Source: Ruoffia halotolerans (GTDB lineage: Bacteria > Bacillota > Bacilli > Lactobacillales > Aerococcaceae). From it: DNA of 53,402 nucleotides. The notes beneath the pieces are model-generated. The model saw only the letters and a list, made by a program, of their open reading frames with translations, made no database searches and was not told where the DNA came from. Location: positions 1 to 53,402 of the forward strand of contig NZ_JACAOA010000014.1 of assembly GCF_014049385.1 (NCBI RefSeq), given 5' to 3'. The first letter of the stretch is position 1. Each line of letters starts with the position of its first letter. Below, in pieces: positions 28,049 to 38,590 of this stretch. Made by a program: the position numbers and the translations under genes.

Positions 28049-29188
28049 TTATTTTGTTGTTATTTCATTATAGTATCTACGGTGATCATCAATGCGATCT
28101 AAGTAGAACCCTGGATGAAGTGTTTCTTTATCTTTGACAACTTCGATGACACCATCTTCATTAGAAAGTGTTTTTTCGAAATTCTCTTCATAAGCTTTGA
28201 TATCTAATTTTACTCGTCGATTCAAGTGTAATAATGTACCTTCTTTAGAAACATTTTCTTTGAAGCCTGGTTGTAAGATACCTGTGAATAATTCTGCAAC
28301 CGCACCAGATCCATAACTAAACATCCCGATTCTTTGTCCTTCTTCGAGATTGTCATCGAAGTTCAGTAAAGACATTAAGCTTAAGTATAATGAGCCTGTA
28401 TAAACATTCCCAACTTGGCGGCCAATAAAAGTTGAGTCTTGATAATGACTAAACCATCTTTCAACTAACTCTGGGTTAATATTCGTTTCTTCTTTATTCT
28501 CTAAAGATTGCAGACATTTACGTCCCATCTTTGTAAATGGTAAGTGGAATGAGATAGCTTGTAAATCACTTAGGCGTTCAGGGTAACGTTTTGCATACTC
28601 TTCTATAATTGTATTGAACATTTCAATGTATAGTTCTGTCGAGTATTTACCTTGTACATATGGTACTTCGGCGTATGATGGACGCCAGAAGTCGAACTGA
28701 TTTTCTGTCAGACTTAGTGTTTCGCTATCTAATGATAAGATACGAGGGTTTGCAGTTACTAACATGGCAATTGCGCCTGCACCTTGAGTCGCTTCCCCAC
28801 CCGAGTTGAGTCCATAGCGTGAGATATCTGACATTATTACTAAAACTTTTCGTTCTGGATTTAGCTTTACGTAATTAAATGCAGATATAAGTCCTGCTGT
28901 TCCTCCGTAACAAGCATGTTTCACTTCGTAGGCTTTAGCAAAAGGTTGAATACCTAGCATTTGGTGAATGTAAGTCCCAGCTGATTTTGAGAAATCAAAA
29001 CCTGATTCTGTAGCGAAGATAACTTGATCAATTAATTCTTTATCTTCTTCAGTTACAATTCTGTTGGCTGCATTTGCTGCCATAGCAACGATATCTTCTT
29101 CAATGGTTGGTACAGCCATTTTCTCTTGCCCAATACCAATTAAGAATTTATTTGGATCAATATCTCTAGCTTTTGCTAATTCAACCAT
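28049..29188 (-). CDS. mvaS: Hydroxymethylglutaryl-CoA synthase (start codon anomalous)
   Basis: Condenses acetyl-CoA with acetoacetyl-CoA in the mevalonate pathway. The catalytic Glu (ATESGFD) and Cys (KHACYGGTAG) are intact and the C-terminus is full length. The coordinates begin at the first canonical start, ATG at 29186-29188, but this lacks about 18 family residues. The frame stays open upstream and encodes KVGIDKITFHVPHHYVD, exactly the conserved N-terminus. By homology to Staphylococcus and Enterococcus MvaS the initiator falls on GTA (29240-29242) or the preceding ATC (29243-29245), 9-12 bases after AAGGAG. There is no ATG, GTG or TTG there. Translation probably begins there. Confidence 0.93.
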   Translation of the reverse strand: MVELAKARDIDPNKFLIGIGQEKMAVPTIEEDIVAMAANAANRIVTEEDKELIDQVIFATESGFDFSKSAGTYIHQMLGIQPFAKAYEVKHACYGGTAGLISAFNYVKLNPERKVLVIMSDISRYGLNSGGEATQGAGAIAMLVTANPRILSLDSETLSLTENQFDFWRPSYAEVPYVQGKYSTELYIEMFNTIIEEYAKRYPERLSDLQAISFHLPFTKMGRKCLQSLENKEETNINPELVERWFSHYQDSTFIGRQVGNVYTGSLYLSLMSLLNFDDNLEEGQRIGMFSYGSGAVAELFTGILQPGFKENVSKEGTLLHLNRRVKLDIKAYEENFEKTLSNEDGVIEVVKDKETLHPGFYLDRIDDHRRYYNEITTK

Positions 29189-29268
29189 ATCAACGTAGTG
29201 ATGTGGTACGTGAAATGTAATTTTATCGATTCCTACCTTTACGATTTGAATCCACTCCTTTTCTATCT

Positions 29269-30528
29269 CTATTTCCGTATTTCGTCTAAAATCTTTCTTG
29301 CTGTATCCCGATTCATTTGCCTTGCTTCATTTAACTGAGTCACAACAGCCGGTATTTCTTTTATTGTTGCGCCTACTTGCATGGCTAAAGCACGTGCTTG
29401 CATGCGCATATGTCCCTTTTGGATGCCTTCACTAACTAAAGCTCGCATAGCAGCAAAGTTTTGTACGAGGCCAACAGACGCGATGACATTCGATAAATCT
29501 TTGGCTGATGTGATATTGAGCATTTGTAAGGCAAGTTTTGCGGTTGGATGGGATGATAATGTACCCCCAACAGTAGCAACTTGTAATGGTATCTCAATGC
29601 TACCTTCTAACATTTCATCTTCATAATTTACTTGCCACTTAGTCAGTGAGCGGTATTGCCCTTCTTTGACCGCATAGGCATGAGCACCTGCTTCAATTGC
29701 TCTCCAATCATTTCCTGTTGCAATAACTACGGCGTCAATTCCATTCATGATTCCTTTATTATGTGTTGTAGCACGGTAGGGATCTAACCAAGCATAGTCT
29801 GATGCCAACTCAAGACGCTCTGCTAAACTAATCGCTTCGTCTTTATCATTGCTTAAGTGAACAAATGGTACTTTGGCTGAAGCTACAGTTACTGCCTGAG
29901 GCTGGTAATTGGATAATATACTCATTAAGACTTCACCTTCAATGATGGATTCCATCGTTGGAGAAAGTGCTTCTAAGACAGTATTAATCACATTAGCACC
30001 CATAGCGTCACAGGGATCAAGTGATAAATAAATACTGATGTAATTGTGATTTGGATGCTCTTTCTCTTCAACCCAAATATCTCTTGGCCCGCCGCCACGT
30101 CTGACCATGGACGCACTTGCTTGAGAAGCAATGTCGAGAAGTTTCGCCTTATTCTCTTTAATAATCTGTTGAATTTCAGCCATAGGTTGTTGAACTGTCA
30201 TAATAATTTGTCCAATTAGCAGTCGCTCTTTCGTTTCTGCTTGAATATTTCCTAGTAATTTAGATCCGAAACTGGCCGCTGCAATCACTGATGGCTCCTC
30301 TATTGCCATCGGAACTACATACTCAGCATTATTCACTTTAAGATTAACTGCTACACCGAGAGGTAAATGATAATTAAATAAATAATTTTCTATCATTTGA
30401 TTCGCATAGGCTTCCGGCAACATCGTACCCGCTGAATTAATAGATAAACCCAGCCATGATTCCATTAATTCTAATCGTTTGGATATCGAATGCTTGTAAA
30501 AGCCTGAGAAAAATTGCCTTTGATCCAT
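29269..30528 (-). CDS. mvaA: Hydroxymethylglutaryl-CoA reductase, class II
   Basis: A 419-residue class II enzyme reducing HMG-CoA to mevalonate. Catalytic residues are visible: Glu in IEEPSVIAA, Lys in HNKGIMNG, Asp in ATGNDWRA and the late His in QKGHMRMQA. DAMGANVINTVLEAL is the substrate-binding stretch. It is a stand-alone reductase, not fused to acetoacetyl-CoA thiolase as in Enterococcus MvaE. AGGAG precedes the ATG. It is the first gene of the mvaA-mvaS pair; the other mevalonate genes are elsewhere. Confidence 0.96.
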   Translation of the reverse strand: MDQRQFFSGFYKHSISKRLELMESWLGLSINSAGTMLPEAYANQMIENYLFNYHLPLGVAVNLKVNNAEYVVPMAIEEPSVIAAASFGSKLLGNIQAETKERLLIGQIIMTVQQPMAEIQQIIKENKAKLLDIASQASASMVRRGGGPRDIWVEEKEHPNHNYISIYLSLDPCDAMGANVINTVLEALSPTMESIIEGEVLMSILSNYQPQAVTVASAKVPFVHLSNDKDEAISLAERLELASDYAWLDPYRATTHNKGIMNGIDAVVIATGNDWRAIEAGAHAYAVKEGQYRSLTKWQVNYEDEMLEGSIEIPLQVATVGGTLSSHPTAKLALQMLNITSAKDLSNVIASVGLVQNFAAMRALVSEGIQKGHMRMQARALAMQVGATIKEIPAVVTQLNEARQMNRDTARKILDEIRK

Positions 30529-30751
30529 ATTATTGCTCCTTCAAATTGATATTTTTGATTTATTTAGTCAATCATCTTTGTAGACATTAAAAAACGAATA
30601 TAACTATTACGATGGGGTACAAAGTACACTTACCGTTTCAGCCGTTTATTATACTATGAATACATTATATATTCTAGTAAATTTCTAAACTTCGTCTGTG
30701 TCCAGTCATCATGAATAGCATATTCGCTTTTTTTAATGAGTTGTAAATTAA

Positions 30752-31390
30752 TTATTTTGTTCCAAAGATTCGATCTCCAGCATCTCCTAGACCTGGGATG
30801 ATATAACCATGTTCGTTTAGTTTCTCATCTAAAGCTGCAGTGTAGATATCTACATTTGGATGTGCTTCTTGTAAAGCTTTTATTCCTTCTGGTGCTGCTA
30901 CTAAACAAACAAATGTAATGTTTTCTTCTTTTACATTATATTTTGTTGTTAACTGGTTGAGTGCAGTGATTGCAGAAACTCCTGTCGCAAGCATTGGGTC
31001 AACAACGAACACACGACGTTCGTGGATATCTTGTGGGAATTTAGCAAAATATTCAATGGCTTCTAACGTATCAGGATCACGATACATGCCGATATGTCCA
31101 ACACGAGCTGCTGGAATCATGTCCATGATTCCATCTACCATACCTAAACCTGCACGTAAGATTGGGACAATTGCCAATTTTTTACCAGCAATTTGTTTTT
31201 GAGTTGTTTTCATAATCGGTGTTTCAATTTCAATATCTTCTAAAGGAAGATCTCTCGTAATTTCATAAGCCATCAACATACCAATTTCATTTGTTACTTC
31301 ACGAAATACTTTTGTTGAACAATCTTTATCTCTAATAATTGTTAGTTTATGTTGAATTAATGGATGATTTACTACTTCAAACTTTGCCAT
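30752..31390 (-). CDS. upp: Uracil phosphoribosyltransferase
   Basis: A 212-residue salvage enzyme making UMP from uracil and PRPP. The PRPP-binding loop [11 protein letters not shown] and the C-terminal uracil-binding [16 protein letters not shown] are conserved. It lies 23 bp after glyA, the standard Firmicute arrangement. No clear terminator follows; the 222-bp gap to mvaA holds AT-rich TATAAT-like elements that may form the mvaA promoter. Confidence 0.97.
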   Translation of the reverse strand: MAKFEVVNHPLIQHKLTIIRDKDCSTKVFREVTNEIGMLMAYEITRDLPLEDIEIETPIMKTTQKQIAGKKLAIVPILRAGLGMVDGIMDMIPAARVGHIGMYRDPDTLEAIEYFAKFPQDIHERRVFVVDPMLATGVSAITALNQLTTKYNVKEENITFVCLVAAPEGIKALQEAHPNVDIYTAALDEKLNEHGYIIPGLGDAGDRIFGTK

Positions 31391-31413
31391 TTTATTCCTC
31401 CTAAGATAATTTA

Positions 31414-32637
31414 TTATTTAAATAATGGTCGGTCTTTCATTAGTTCATAGACCTTGTCTTTAATTTCTGCTATTTCGTCCTCTTCTGCTGATAAAGCATC
31501 AAGGATGAAATCCGCTACTAATTCTACATCTGATTCTTTCAAACCACGTGTAGTAATTGCAGCTGTTCCAATTCGAATACCACTTGTTTGAACAAATGAT
31601 TCTTTATCAAATGGAATTGAGTTTTTATTTACAGTGATTCCTACTGCATCTAAACGCTCTTGTGCCCATTTACCTGTGATACCAAGTGGAGTCACGTCAA
31701 TTAAGAATAAGTGATTGTCTGTGCCCCCTGAAATAATTCTTAGTGGACTTAGATCAAATATTCGTGACATTGCTTTTGCATTGAGTTTTACTTGCTTAAT
31801 ATAATCTTTAAAGGCTGGTTGCAATGCTTCATGAAGCGCAACAGCTTTGGCAGCAATGACATGCTCCAATGGCCCGCCTTGAATACCTGGAAATATCGCT
31901 TTGTTTAATTTCTTCGCATGCTCTTCTTTCGCAAGAATCATCCCACCACGAGGTCCTCGAAGTGTCTTATGTGTTGTTGTCGTTACAACATCCGCATAAG
32001 GAATAGGATTTGGATGCTCTCCAACCGCTACTAAACCAGCAATGTGAGCCATATCTACAAAGTAGATCGCACCCACTTTTTTAGCGACGTCACCGATGCG
32101 TTCAAAATCGATTTCACGCGAATAAGCACTTGCACCAGCAATCAACATTTTGGGTTGGACTTCTGTAGCAATTTCTTCAAGTTTATCGTAATCAATGAAT
32201 TCTGTCGTCGGATCAACACCATAACTATACATCTCATATGACTGTCCACTAAAGTTGACTGGTGAACCATGAGTTAGATGACCACCTTGAGATAAGTCCA
32301 TACCTAAAACTTTGTCGCCTGGTTCTAAAAAGGCACGATAAACAGCTAAGTTTGCACTAGAACCGGAATGTGGTTGCACGTTTGCATACTCAGCATTAAA
32401 TAATTCTTTTGCTCGATCAATCGCAATTTGTTCAATCTTATCAACAAATTCGCAACCGCCATAGTATCGCTTACCAGGATACCCTTCAGCATATTTGTTA
32501 GTCAAAATACTTCCTTGAGCCTTTAAAACACTTGGTGAAACGAAATTCTCAGAGGCAATTAATTCTATCCCATTTTGTTGACGTAGTTGCTCGTTCTTAA
32601 TCTGTTCAAATACAAATGTATCATCAGTAAATGTCAT
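31414..32637 (-). CDS. glyA: Serine hydroxymethyltransferase
   Basis: A 407-residue PLP enzyme converting serine and tetrahydrofolate to glycine and methylene-tetrahydrofolate. The PLP lysine lies in [14 protein letters not shown], and N-terminal motifs LIASENF and [14 protein letters not shown] are present. A GGAGGTG Shine-Dalgarno precedes the ATG. Confidence 0.98.
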   Translation of the reverse strand: MTFTDDTFVFEQIKNEQLRQQNGIELIASENFVSPSVLKAQGSILTNKYAEGYPGKRYYGGCEFVDKIEQIAIDRAKELFNAEYANVQPHSGSSANLAVYRAFLEPGDKVLGMDLSQGGHLTHGSPVNFSGQSYEMYSYGVDPTTEFIDYDKLEEIATEVQPKMLIAGASAYSREIDFERIGDVAKKVGAIYFVDMAHIAGLVAVGEHPNPIPYADVVTTTTHKTLRGPRGGMILAKEEHAKKLNKAIFPGIQGGPLEHVIAAKAVALHEALQPAFKDYIKQVKLNAKAMSRIFDLSPLRIISGGTDNHLFLIDVTPLGITGKWAQERLDAVGITVNKNSIPFDKESFVQTSGIRIGTAAITTRGLKESDVELVADFILDALSAEEDEIAEIKDKVYELMKDRPLFK

Positions 32638-32664
32638 AGTGACACCTCCAGGTTATTTTTTATA

Positions 32665-33708
32665 TTATATCATACTCGCCGATGCTTTAGAAAGACGGTT
32701 TAAATATGCATGTGTTTCATCAGTCTCTTCAAATGCCTGCGCAAAAATCACATCACAGTCACTACTTTCAAGGAAACGTAAGCCTGCAAATAGGCGTTGA
32801 GTTGCTTGTTCAAGCTCTTCATCGCTCCCTAATGAATAGTAACTGAAGCCAATACTATTTGTCTGTAATTCAGAAATAATATGTTCCTGCGCCAAGATTC
32901 CAATCTTTAAATCTGTTTCATTAATAAAGTCTTTCCAATCTTCAAGCGAATGAGAAGGATCAATCATCTTAACAGGTTGACTTGGACTATAATGCGTATA
33001 CTTCACACCTGGACTGGCAATTGTAGTATCTTTCATTTGTTCCTCGCTCGATTTTTCTAACACTTCAATGCCTGTTGCATTGGCTAACATGGATTGCGTA
33101 ATAGCCCCTGGTCTTAAAATTTCAATGCGTTCTGCTGTTGGCCAAACGACCGTTGACTCAACACCAACTTGTGTGAACTCAGAATAATTATTCACGACGC
33201 CCGCAATCTTTCCATCAAAATCATGAATAACATGCTCAATGGACGTTGGACTCGGTTTACCAGATAAATTTGCACTTGGGCCGACTAAAGGAAAACCAAC
33301 CATCTCAATTAAAAGTAAAGCTTCCAATTGATTAGGCATGCGAATCCCCACAGTCTTTTGATTAGGTGTGACACTTTCAGCAAATATACCTTTTTTCACC
33401 GGAAAGATAATTGTTAAAGGTCCCGGCCAAAAAGTTTCCATTAATTTCAGAGCCACATCGTTCACTTCATTAACATAATCATAAACTGAATCGATACTGT
33501 GAACATGCACAATTAACGGATTATCCGAAGGGCGTCCTTTAGTATTAAATACTTGTTTGACAGCTTGGTTGTTGTTGGCAATTGCACCTAAACCAAAGAC
33601 GGTTTCAGTTGGAAAAGCAACTAATTCTCCTTGCTTTAAAGAATCCGCTGCTTCGCGTAATTCCTCACGTCCAAATATTCTAGTTTTGTTTAGTTTTTCA
33701 TTATTCAT
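32665..33708 (-). CDS. ywlC: Threonylcarbamoyl-AMP synthase (Sua5/YwlC/TsaC family)
   Basis: A 347-residue enzyme making threonylcarbamoyl-AMP for t6A37 in tRNA. The YrdC domain (about 15-200) has FPTETVFGLGA, KGRPSDNPL, GIRMPN and GPSANLSGKPSPT. The extra C-terminal Sua5 domain (about 215-345) marks the Sua5/YwlC type. It lies in the prfA-prmC-ywlC-glyA-upp order typical of Bacilli. Confidence 0.95.
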   Translation of the reverse strand: MNNEKLNKTRIFGREELREAADSLKQGELVAFPTETVFGLGAIANNNQAVKQVFNTKGRPSDNPLIVHVHSIDSVYDYVNEVNDVALKLMETFWPGPLTIIFPVKKGIFAESVTPNQKTVGIRMPNQLEALLLIEMVGFPLVGPSANLSGKPSPTSIEHVIHDFDGKIAGVVNNYSEFTQVGVESTVVWPTAERIEILRPGAITQSMLANATGIEVLEKSSEEQMKDTTIASPGVKYTHYSPSQPVKMIDPSHSLEDWKDFINETDLKIGILAQEHIISELQTNSIGFSYYSLGSDEELEQATQRLFAGLRFLESSDCDVIFAQAFEETDETHAYLNRLSKASASMI

Positions 33709-33722
33709 TCTATATACCTACT

Positions 33723-34574
33723 TTACAATTCAATTTGTACGTAACGATTTTTCCCATTTAAATCTAGGATAATTTCAATAGTGGAATTTGGAAAGGTCTC
33801 AGAGAAGATTGTTTTAACTGCTTCTCCTTGTTGGAAACCAATTTCCAAAATGATCATGCTCGTTTCCTTTACATATGATTGTATTTGTTTAGCGAGTTGT
33901 TTGTATATCGCCAGTCCATTATCTTCTGCAAATAAGGCTAATGACGGTTCAAACTTCTTCACGCTGTCATCCATTAAATCCAACTCATCTTCACTAATAT
34001 AAGGTGGGTTGGATACGATTAAATCAAAGCTTTGTTGTGGAATGTATTCAAATAAATTACTTTCGATAAACTCCACATTAACTTGGTGATTTAATGCATT
34101 CTCTTTAGCGACTTTGAGTGCTTCAGGTGAAATATCTGAGGCAAATACGTGTTGCTTAGTGTTTAACTTTGCAATCATTATAGCTAAAATTCCCGTACCC
34201 GTTCCAATATCTAATACTTTAGCATCCACTTTGTTTTCTAAAAAGTTATTAGATAGAGCGACAATACCCGCCGTATCCTCTCTTGGGATCAGTGTGTGTT
34301 CTGTCACTTTAAATTTCTCTTCCATAAAGTAAGCATGGCCGAGTAGATATTGAATGGGTTTCCCTTCAACAATTTGTTCAAGAATCTGCATATAGTGTTT
34401 ATACATTTCTTCTTTGACTGGTTTATTCAAACCTAACACAACATCTGTGAGTGTTTGTTCAAAAGTCATCATCCAATAAGTTCTGGCTAAATGCTCATCA
34501 AACCCCGAAGCTTTTAAAAAAAGTGAAGCTTTATTCAAAGCTTCACCTAATGTTAAATTAACTGTTTGGACCAT
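33723..34574 (-). CDS. prmC: PrmC, release-factor glutamine methyltransferase
   Basis: A 283-residue SAM methyltransferase that modifies the Gln of the GGQ motif in release factors. It has the SAM loop [12 protein letters not shown] and the catalytic SNPPYIS. It overlaps the end of prfA, its substrate gene, by 17 bp, and GGAGGAG precedes the ATG. Confidence 0.96.
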   Translation of the reverse strand: MVQTVNLTLGEALNKASLFLKASGFDEHLARTYWMMTFEQTLTDVVLGLNKPVKEEMYKHYMQILEQIVEGKPIQYLLGHAYFMEEKFKVTEHTLIPREDTAGIVALSNNFLENKVDAKVLDIGTGTGILAIMIAKLNTKQHVFASDISPEALKVAKENALNHQVNVEFIESNLFEYIPQQSFDLIVSNPPYISEDELDLMDDSVKKFEPSLALFAEDNGLAIYKQLAKQIQSYVKETSMIILEIGFQQGEAVKTIFSETFPNSTIEIILDLNGKNRYVQIEL

Positions 34575-35637
34575 TTAACTCCTCCAATAGTTGAGTTTGG
34601 TCGTAGACAATTAATGCATCAATTATGTCATCTAAATTACCACTTAAGATTGATTCTAACTGTTGAATTGTCAGTCCAATTCGGTGATCAGTCACTCGAC
34701 TTTGTGGAAAGTTATATGTGCGGATTCTTTCAGAGCGATCCCCTGTTCCGATTTTTAATTTACGATCTGCATCAATCTCAGATTGTTGTTCTTCTTGCAC
34801 TTTATCAAATACACGTGCACGTAAGATTTTCATTGCTTTTTCACGGTTTTTCAATTGTGATCGCTCATCTTGCATCGCAACCACTGTATTCGTTGGAATA
34901 TGTGTTAATCGTACCGCTGAAGCTGTCTTGTTAACGTGCTGTCCACCCGCTCCACTCGCGTGGTAGATGTCGACACGAATATCATTGTCATCGATATCGA
35001 AATCGATTTCTTCAGCTTCAGGCATTACGATAACCGTTGCCGTTGAAGTATGGACACGTCCTTGAGATTCAGTCTCTGGAACACGTTGAACACGGTGAGC
35101 GCCGTTTTCATATTTAAGTTTTGAATACACTTTGTCACCTGAAATCATTAAGGTTACTTCTTTATAACCACCGATACCTGTAATGTTTGCATCAATGACT
35201 TCTACTTTCCACCCTTGGTTCGTAGCGTAATGCGTATACATATCTAGTAAATCTCCAGCGAATAATTGTGCTTCGTCTCCACCGGCTGCCCCACGAATTT
35301 CCATAATGATATTCTTTTTATCATTTGGATCTTCAGGAATCATCATAATTTTAATTTGGCTTTCTAATTCTTCACGCTCAGATTTTAAAGATGATAATTC
35401 TTCTTTCGCTAACTCAGCCATTTCATCGTCAGTATTCTCAGATAGAATTTCTTCTGTTTCACCGATTTCTTCATTAATTTGTTTATAGCGTTTGATTTTT
35501 TCGACTTTGGGTCTTAAATCACTTTCTTCAATCGTTAGTTCTCGTAGACGGTTTGTATCACTAATCACACTTGGGTCACTTAGTAATTCATTAACTTCGT
35601 CATAGCGAAAAATTAGCGAATCTAGTTGTTCAAACAT
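34558..35637 (-). CDS. prfA: Peptide chain release factor 1
   Basis: A 359-residue class I release factor for UAA and UAG. The GGQ catalytic motif is at 231-233 ([10 protein letters not shown]), followed by LTHIPT. The N-terminal coiled region and the C-terminal [14 protein letters not shown] are standard. It follows tdk by 16 bp. Confidence 0.97.
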   Translation of the reverse strand: MFEQLDSLIFRYDEVNELLSDPSVISDTNRLRELTIEESDLRPKVEKIKRYKQINEEIGETEEILSENTDDEMAELAKEELSSLKSEREELESQIKIMMIPEDPNDKKNIIMEIRGAAGGDEAQLFAGDLLDMYTHYATNQGWKVEVIDANITGIGGYKEVTLMISGDKVYSKLKYENGAHRVQRVPETESQGRVHTSTATVIVMPEAEEIDFDIDDNDIRVDIYHASGAGGQHVNKTASAVRLTHIPTNTVVAMQDERSQLKNREKAMKILRARVFDKVQEEQQSEIDADRKLKIGTGDRSERIRTYNFPQSRVTDHRIGLTIQQLESILSGNLDDIIDALIVYDQTQLLEELNGPNS

Positions 35638-35653
35638 TATTTATCCCCATTTC

Positions 35654-36235
35654 TTATAACTTGTTTAGGCCGCCTGGATTGTTGTAGCAGCTTCGGCAGA
35701 CTGGTAGATAGGATTCATTTCCACCAATTTGGATTTGTTCTCCTGTATATACCGGTTCTCCGTCATTAATTCTTAAGTTCATTGTCGCTTTACGGTGACA
35801 ATACCAACAAATTGTCTTGAGTTCTTCAATCTTGTCAGCATAGATGAGAAGGTATTTCGAACCTTCAAAAAGCTCGTTTGAGAAATCATTTTTTAAACCG
35901 AATGCCATAACTGGAATGTTTAATTGATCTACAACACGAGCAAGTTCTAATATATGATGTTTCTTCAAGAATTGCGCTTCATCGATTAAGATACAATATA
36001 ACTCCGTATCAATTGCAGCAATCTCTTCAAATAAATCCATGTCATCCGTAATCGGAGTTGCTTCACGTTCTAATCCTGTACGACTTGCAATTAAGCCTAC
36101 TTTTGTACGTGTATCGACAGCACTCGTAAAAATTTTAACTGGTTTATTTTGCTCTTCATAGTTATGTGCAACCTTTACGATTTCAATTGATTTCCCACTA
36201 TTCATTGCACCGAATTTGAAGTACAGTTTCGCCAT
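35654..36235 (-). CDS. tdk: Thymidine kinase
   Basis: A 193-residue type II thymidine kinase. The P-loop is GAMNSGKS, the DEAQF Walker B is at about 85-90, and four zinc-ligand Cys lie in CWYCHR and the late CRSC. The lasso residues follow ([20 protein letters not shown]). It is the first gene of the tdk-prfA-prmC-ywlC-glyA-upp operon. Confidence 0.97.
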   Translation of the reverse strand: MAKLYFKFGAMNSGKSIEIVKVAHNYEEQNKPVKIFTSAVDTRTKVGLIASRTGLEREATPITDDMDLFEEIAAIDTELYCILIDEAQFLKKHHILELARVVDQLNIPVMAFGLKNDFSNELFEGSKYLLIYADKIEELKTICWYCHRKATMNLRINDGEPVYTGEQIQIGGNESYLPVCRSCYNNPGGLNKL

Positions 36236-36269
36236 GATCTAACTCCTTCTTTTCTACTCTCAACTATTA

Positions 36270-36298
36270 ATAATAAAATACTCAAGCATCTTAGTCAA
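36270..36298 (-). promoter_or_regulatory. Sigma-A promoter for the tdk operon
   Basis: On the minus strand TTGACT (36293-36298) and TATTAT (36270-36275) are separated by 17 bases, about 35 bp before tdk. This is a good vegetative promoter match. Confidence 0.75.
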
Positions 36299-36371
36299 TT
36301 ACTTGGATGAAATATTATCATAAAATTATCTTTAGTGTTTTAGGGTATACTCTATATATTCCTAACTAAGA

Positions 36372-36510
36372 ATACCATACCTTCATTCAACTGTGTTTGT
36401 AATTATGGTAAAAGTGTATTTTGGAATGAATCGCTTAAAATATAATACTTTATTTTAAGACGGATGATTGCTAAAATACTAATGTTAAAAGAGTAATCAT
36501 ACTCACCAAA
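36372..36510 (+). promoter_or_regulatory. Structured leader region upstream of murT-gatD
   Basis: Two 7-bp inverted repeats interleave: TACCATA (36373-36379) with TATGGTA (36404-36410), and TTCATTC (36382-36388) with GAATGAA (36424-36430), an order compatible with a pseudoknot. A 9-bp hairpin CTTAAAATA/TATTTTAAG and then ATGATT/AATCAT follow before the Shine-Dalgarno AAAGGAG. A TATAAT lies within the hairpin. A TATACT at 36346-36351 could be an upstream -10. Function is unproven. Confidence 0.35.
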
Positions 36511-36522
36511 GGAGAATTATGA

Positions 36523-37863
36523 ATGAGCTTTAGAAGTAATATTGCCACACACGTTGGCCGCCTATCTCGTTGGGCTCTTACAAAATTTACTGGTGGCGGA
36601 AGTAGTTTGCCCGGTAAACTTGCCTTAACGATTGACCCAGATATACTAACTACATTAGGTGAAAACTATGATGTTGCTATCATCACTGGAACGAATGGTA
36701 AAACCTTAACAACGGCGTTAAGTGTCTACGCTTTGAATGAAGCTTACCCTCACGTCCTAACTAACCCGACAGGTTCAAATATGCATCAAGGGATTGTCAG
36801 TACCTTTCTAGTTGCCCCTCGCCTTGAGAAAAACAAAAAAGGCATTGCTGTGCTTGAAGTCGATGAAGGTTCCCTAAAGCACGTTGTCAAACACGTGAAG
36901 CCGAAAGTATTTGTTCATACGAACGTCTTTCGTGACCAAATGGACCGTTACGGTGAAATTTATACGATCTATAAATTAATGGCTGATGCAGCCAAAGAAG
37001 CCCCTGAAGCGACAGTGATTTCTAATGCAGACTCACCCATTTTGAATGCCATTGATTTGCCAAACCCTCGTCTTTACTTCGGTTTTGAAGATCAAATGGA
37101 TGGCAATGTCGTTCCGCATCATAACACTGACGGTATCCTATGTCCGAAGTGTGACCACGTGTTAAAATATCACACTTTAACTTATGCAAATCAAGGTAAA
37201 TTCTATTGTGAAAATTGTGGCTTTAAACGCCCTGAGTTAGACTTTAAAGTGACAAGTTTAGATGATTTAAACATTACAGATTCAACTTTTACAATTAATG
37301 ATTTTCAATTCCAAATTCCAGTCGCTGGAATGTATAATATCTACAATGCTTTAGCTGCTTATAGTTTGAGTCGCTTCTTCGAATTAACACCTGAACAAAT
37401 TCACGATGGCTTTGAGAAAGCAGAACGTGTCTTTGGTCGTCAAGAAATATTAGAGATCGAAGGCAAGCAAGTGTTAATTAATTTAGTAAAAAACCCCGTC
37501 GGCTTAAACCAAGTCATCGATTTAGTTGGACTTGATAAAAATCCGTCGACCTTTATTGCGATTTTAAACAATCAATACGCGGATGGAACAGATGTCAGCT
37601 GGATTTGGGACGGGGACTTCGAGAAGATGTCAGATTTTAATATCCAATCAGTCTACACAGCGGGAATGCGTAAAGAAGATATGACGAAACGCTTAGATGT
37701 AGCAGAGTTATTCGATGGTGACATTCAAGAACTTGATTCTGTTGAAGAAGTGGTTCAAGCTATGCGTGAAGCAAAGACAGACAGTGTCCATATCTTTGCA
37801 ACTTATACGGCCATGTTAGATTTACGCAAAGAATTAATTCAAGCTGGCTATATAACAAAATAA
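36523..37863 (+). CDS. murT: MurT, lipid II isoglutaminyl synthase ligase subunit
   Basis: A 446-residue Mur-ligase-like protein. It has the ATP loop GTNGKT (56-61), a zinc ribbon with Cys207, Cys210, Cys229 and Cys232 inserted in the central domain, and a C-terminal DUF1727 domain. With GatD it amidates the D-Glu carboxyl of lipid II to D-isoglutamine. gatD follows at 23 bp. Confidence 0.96.
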   Translation: MSFRSNIATHVGRLSRWALTKFTGGGSSLPGKLALTIDPDILTTLGENYDVAIITGTNGKTLTTALSVYALNEAYPHVLTNPTGSNMHQGIVSTFLVAPRLEKNKKGIAVLEVDEGSLKHVVKHVKPKVFVHTNVFRDQMDRYGEIYTIYKLMADAAKEAPEATVISNADSPILNAIDLPNPRLYFGFEDQMDGNVVPHHNTDGILCPKCDHVLKYHTLTYANQGKFYCENCGFKRPELDFKVTSLDDLNITDSTFTINDFQFQIPVAGMYNIYNALAAYSLSRFFELTPEQIHDGFEKAERVFGRQEILEIEGKQVLINLVKNPVGLNQVIDLVGLDKNPSTFIAILNNQYADGTDVSWIWDGDFEKMSDFNIQSVYTAGMRKEDMTKRLDVAELFDGDIQELDSVEEVVQAMREAKTDSVHIFATYTAMLDLRKELIQAGYITK

Positions 37864-37885
37864 CTTAAAGAAAAGAGTACCCTTT

Positions 37886-38533
37886 ATGAAAAACATTCGA
37901 ATTGGTCATCTATATGGCAACTTAATGAATACATATGGCGATAATGGAAACCTACTAATGCTTCAGCATTACGCTAAAGAAGCAGGTTATCAGGTTGAAA
38001 CAAAGATTGTCAGTCTAGGAGATGACTTTCTAGCTGAAGATTATGATTTGCTTTTCTTCGGTGGAGGGCAAGATTATGAACAAAAGATTGTCTCGCAAGA
38101 TTTACCTCGCATCCGCGACGAAATTGCATTGTTCATCGAGAACGACGGTGTTATGTTAACCATTTGTGGTGGCTTCCAATTACTTGGTCAATACTACATT
38201 AATGCCGCAGGTAATCGTTTAGAGGGTATGAGTATCTTACCTCATTATACTGAGAGACAAATTGATTCTCGTTTTATAGGTGATATTGAAATCTATGATG
38301 AAGAAAATGATCAAACTTATTATGGCTTTGAAAACCACAACGGCGTCACTCATCTAGGATCTGAGTTAAAACCTCTGGGGCGTGTTATAAAAGGAAATGG
38401 GAATAACGGTGTGGACCAAACTGAAGGAGTTCATTACAAAAACACCTTCGGCTCTTACTTCCACGGTCCCCTACTCGTTCGAAATGAATGGCTCGCAAGA
38501 CATATTGTTGATTTGGCGATTCAAAACAAATAA
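37886..38533 (+). CDS. gatD: GatD, glutamine amidotransferase subunit for lipid II amidation
   Basis: A 215-residue class I-like (CobB/CobQ) glutaminase that supplies ammonia to MurT. The nucleophile is Cys94 in TICGGFQLLG and the partner His is about 193 in SYFHGPLL. Length and Cys position match Staphylococcus GatD. It forms an operon with murT and ends at a strong terminator. Confidence 0.96.
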   Translation: MKNIRIGHLYGNLMNTYGDNGNLLMLQHYAKEAGYQVETKIVSLGDDFLAEDYDLLFFGGGQDYEQKIVSQDLPRIRDEIALFIENDGVMLTICGGFQLLGQYYINAAGNRLEGMSILPHYTERQIDSRFIGDIEIYDEENDQTYYGFENHNGVTHLGSELKPLGRVIKGNGNNGVDQTEGVHYKNTFGSYFHGPLLVRNEWLARHIVDLAIQNK

Positions 38534-38580
38534 AAATTATCCCTGACTCATTCTTTATTGAAATAGTCAGGGATAATTTT
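38533..38580. terminator. Bidirectional terminator between gatD and pepF
   Basis: A perfect 16-bp inverted repeat (AAAATTATCCCTGACT and complement) with A and T runs on both sides. It serves the convergent gatD and pepF genes. Confidence 0.92.
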
Positions 38581-38590
38581 TTGTGTTTAA

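Noticed and set aside
30529-30751. Riboswitch or small gene between upp and mvaA
   Set aside because: Only AT-rich sequence, a GTAC-AAA-GTAC palindrome and TATAAT-like elements are visible; no known riboswitch signature or coding frame.
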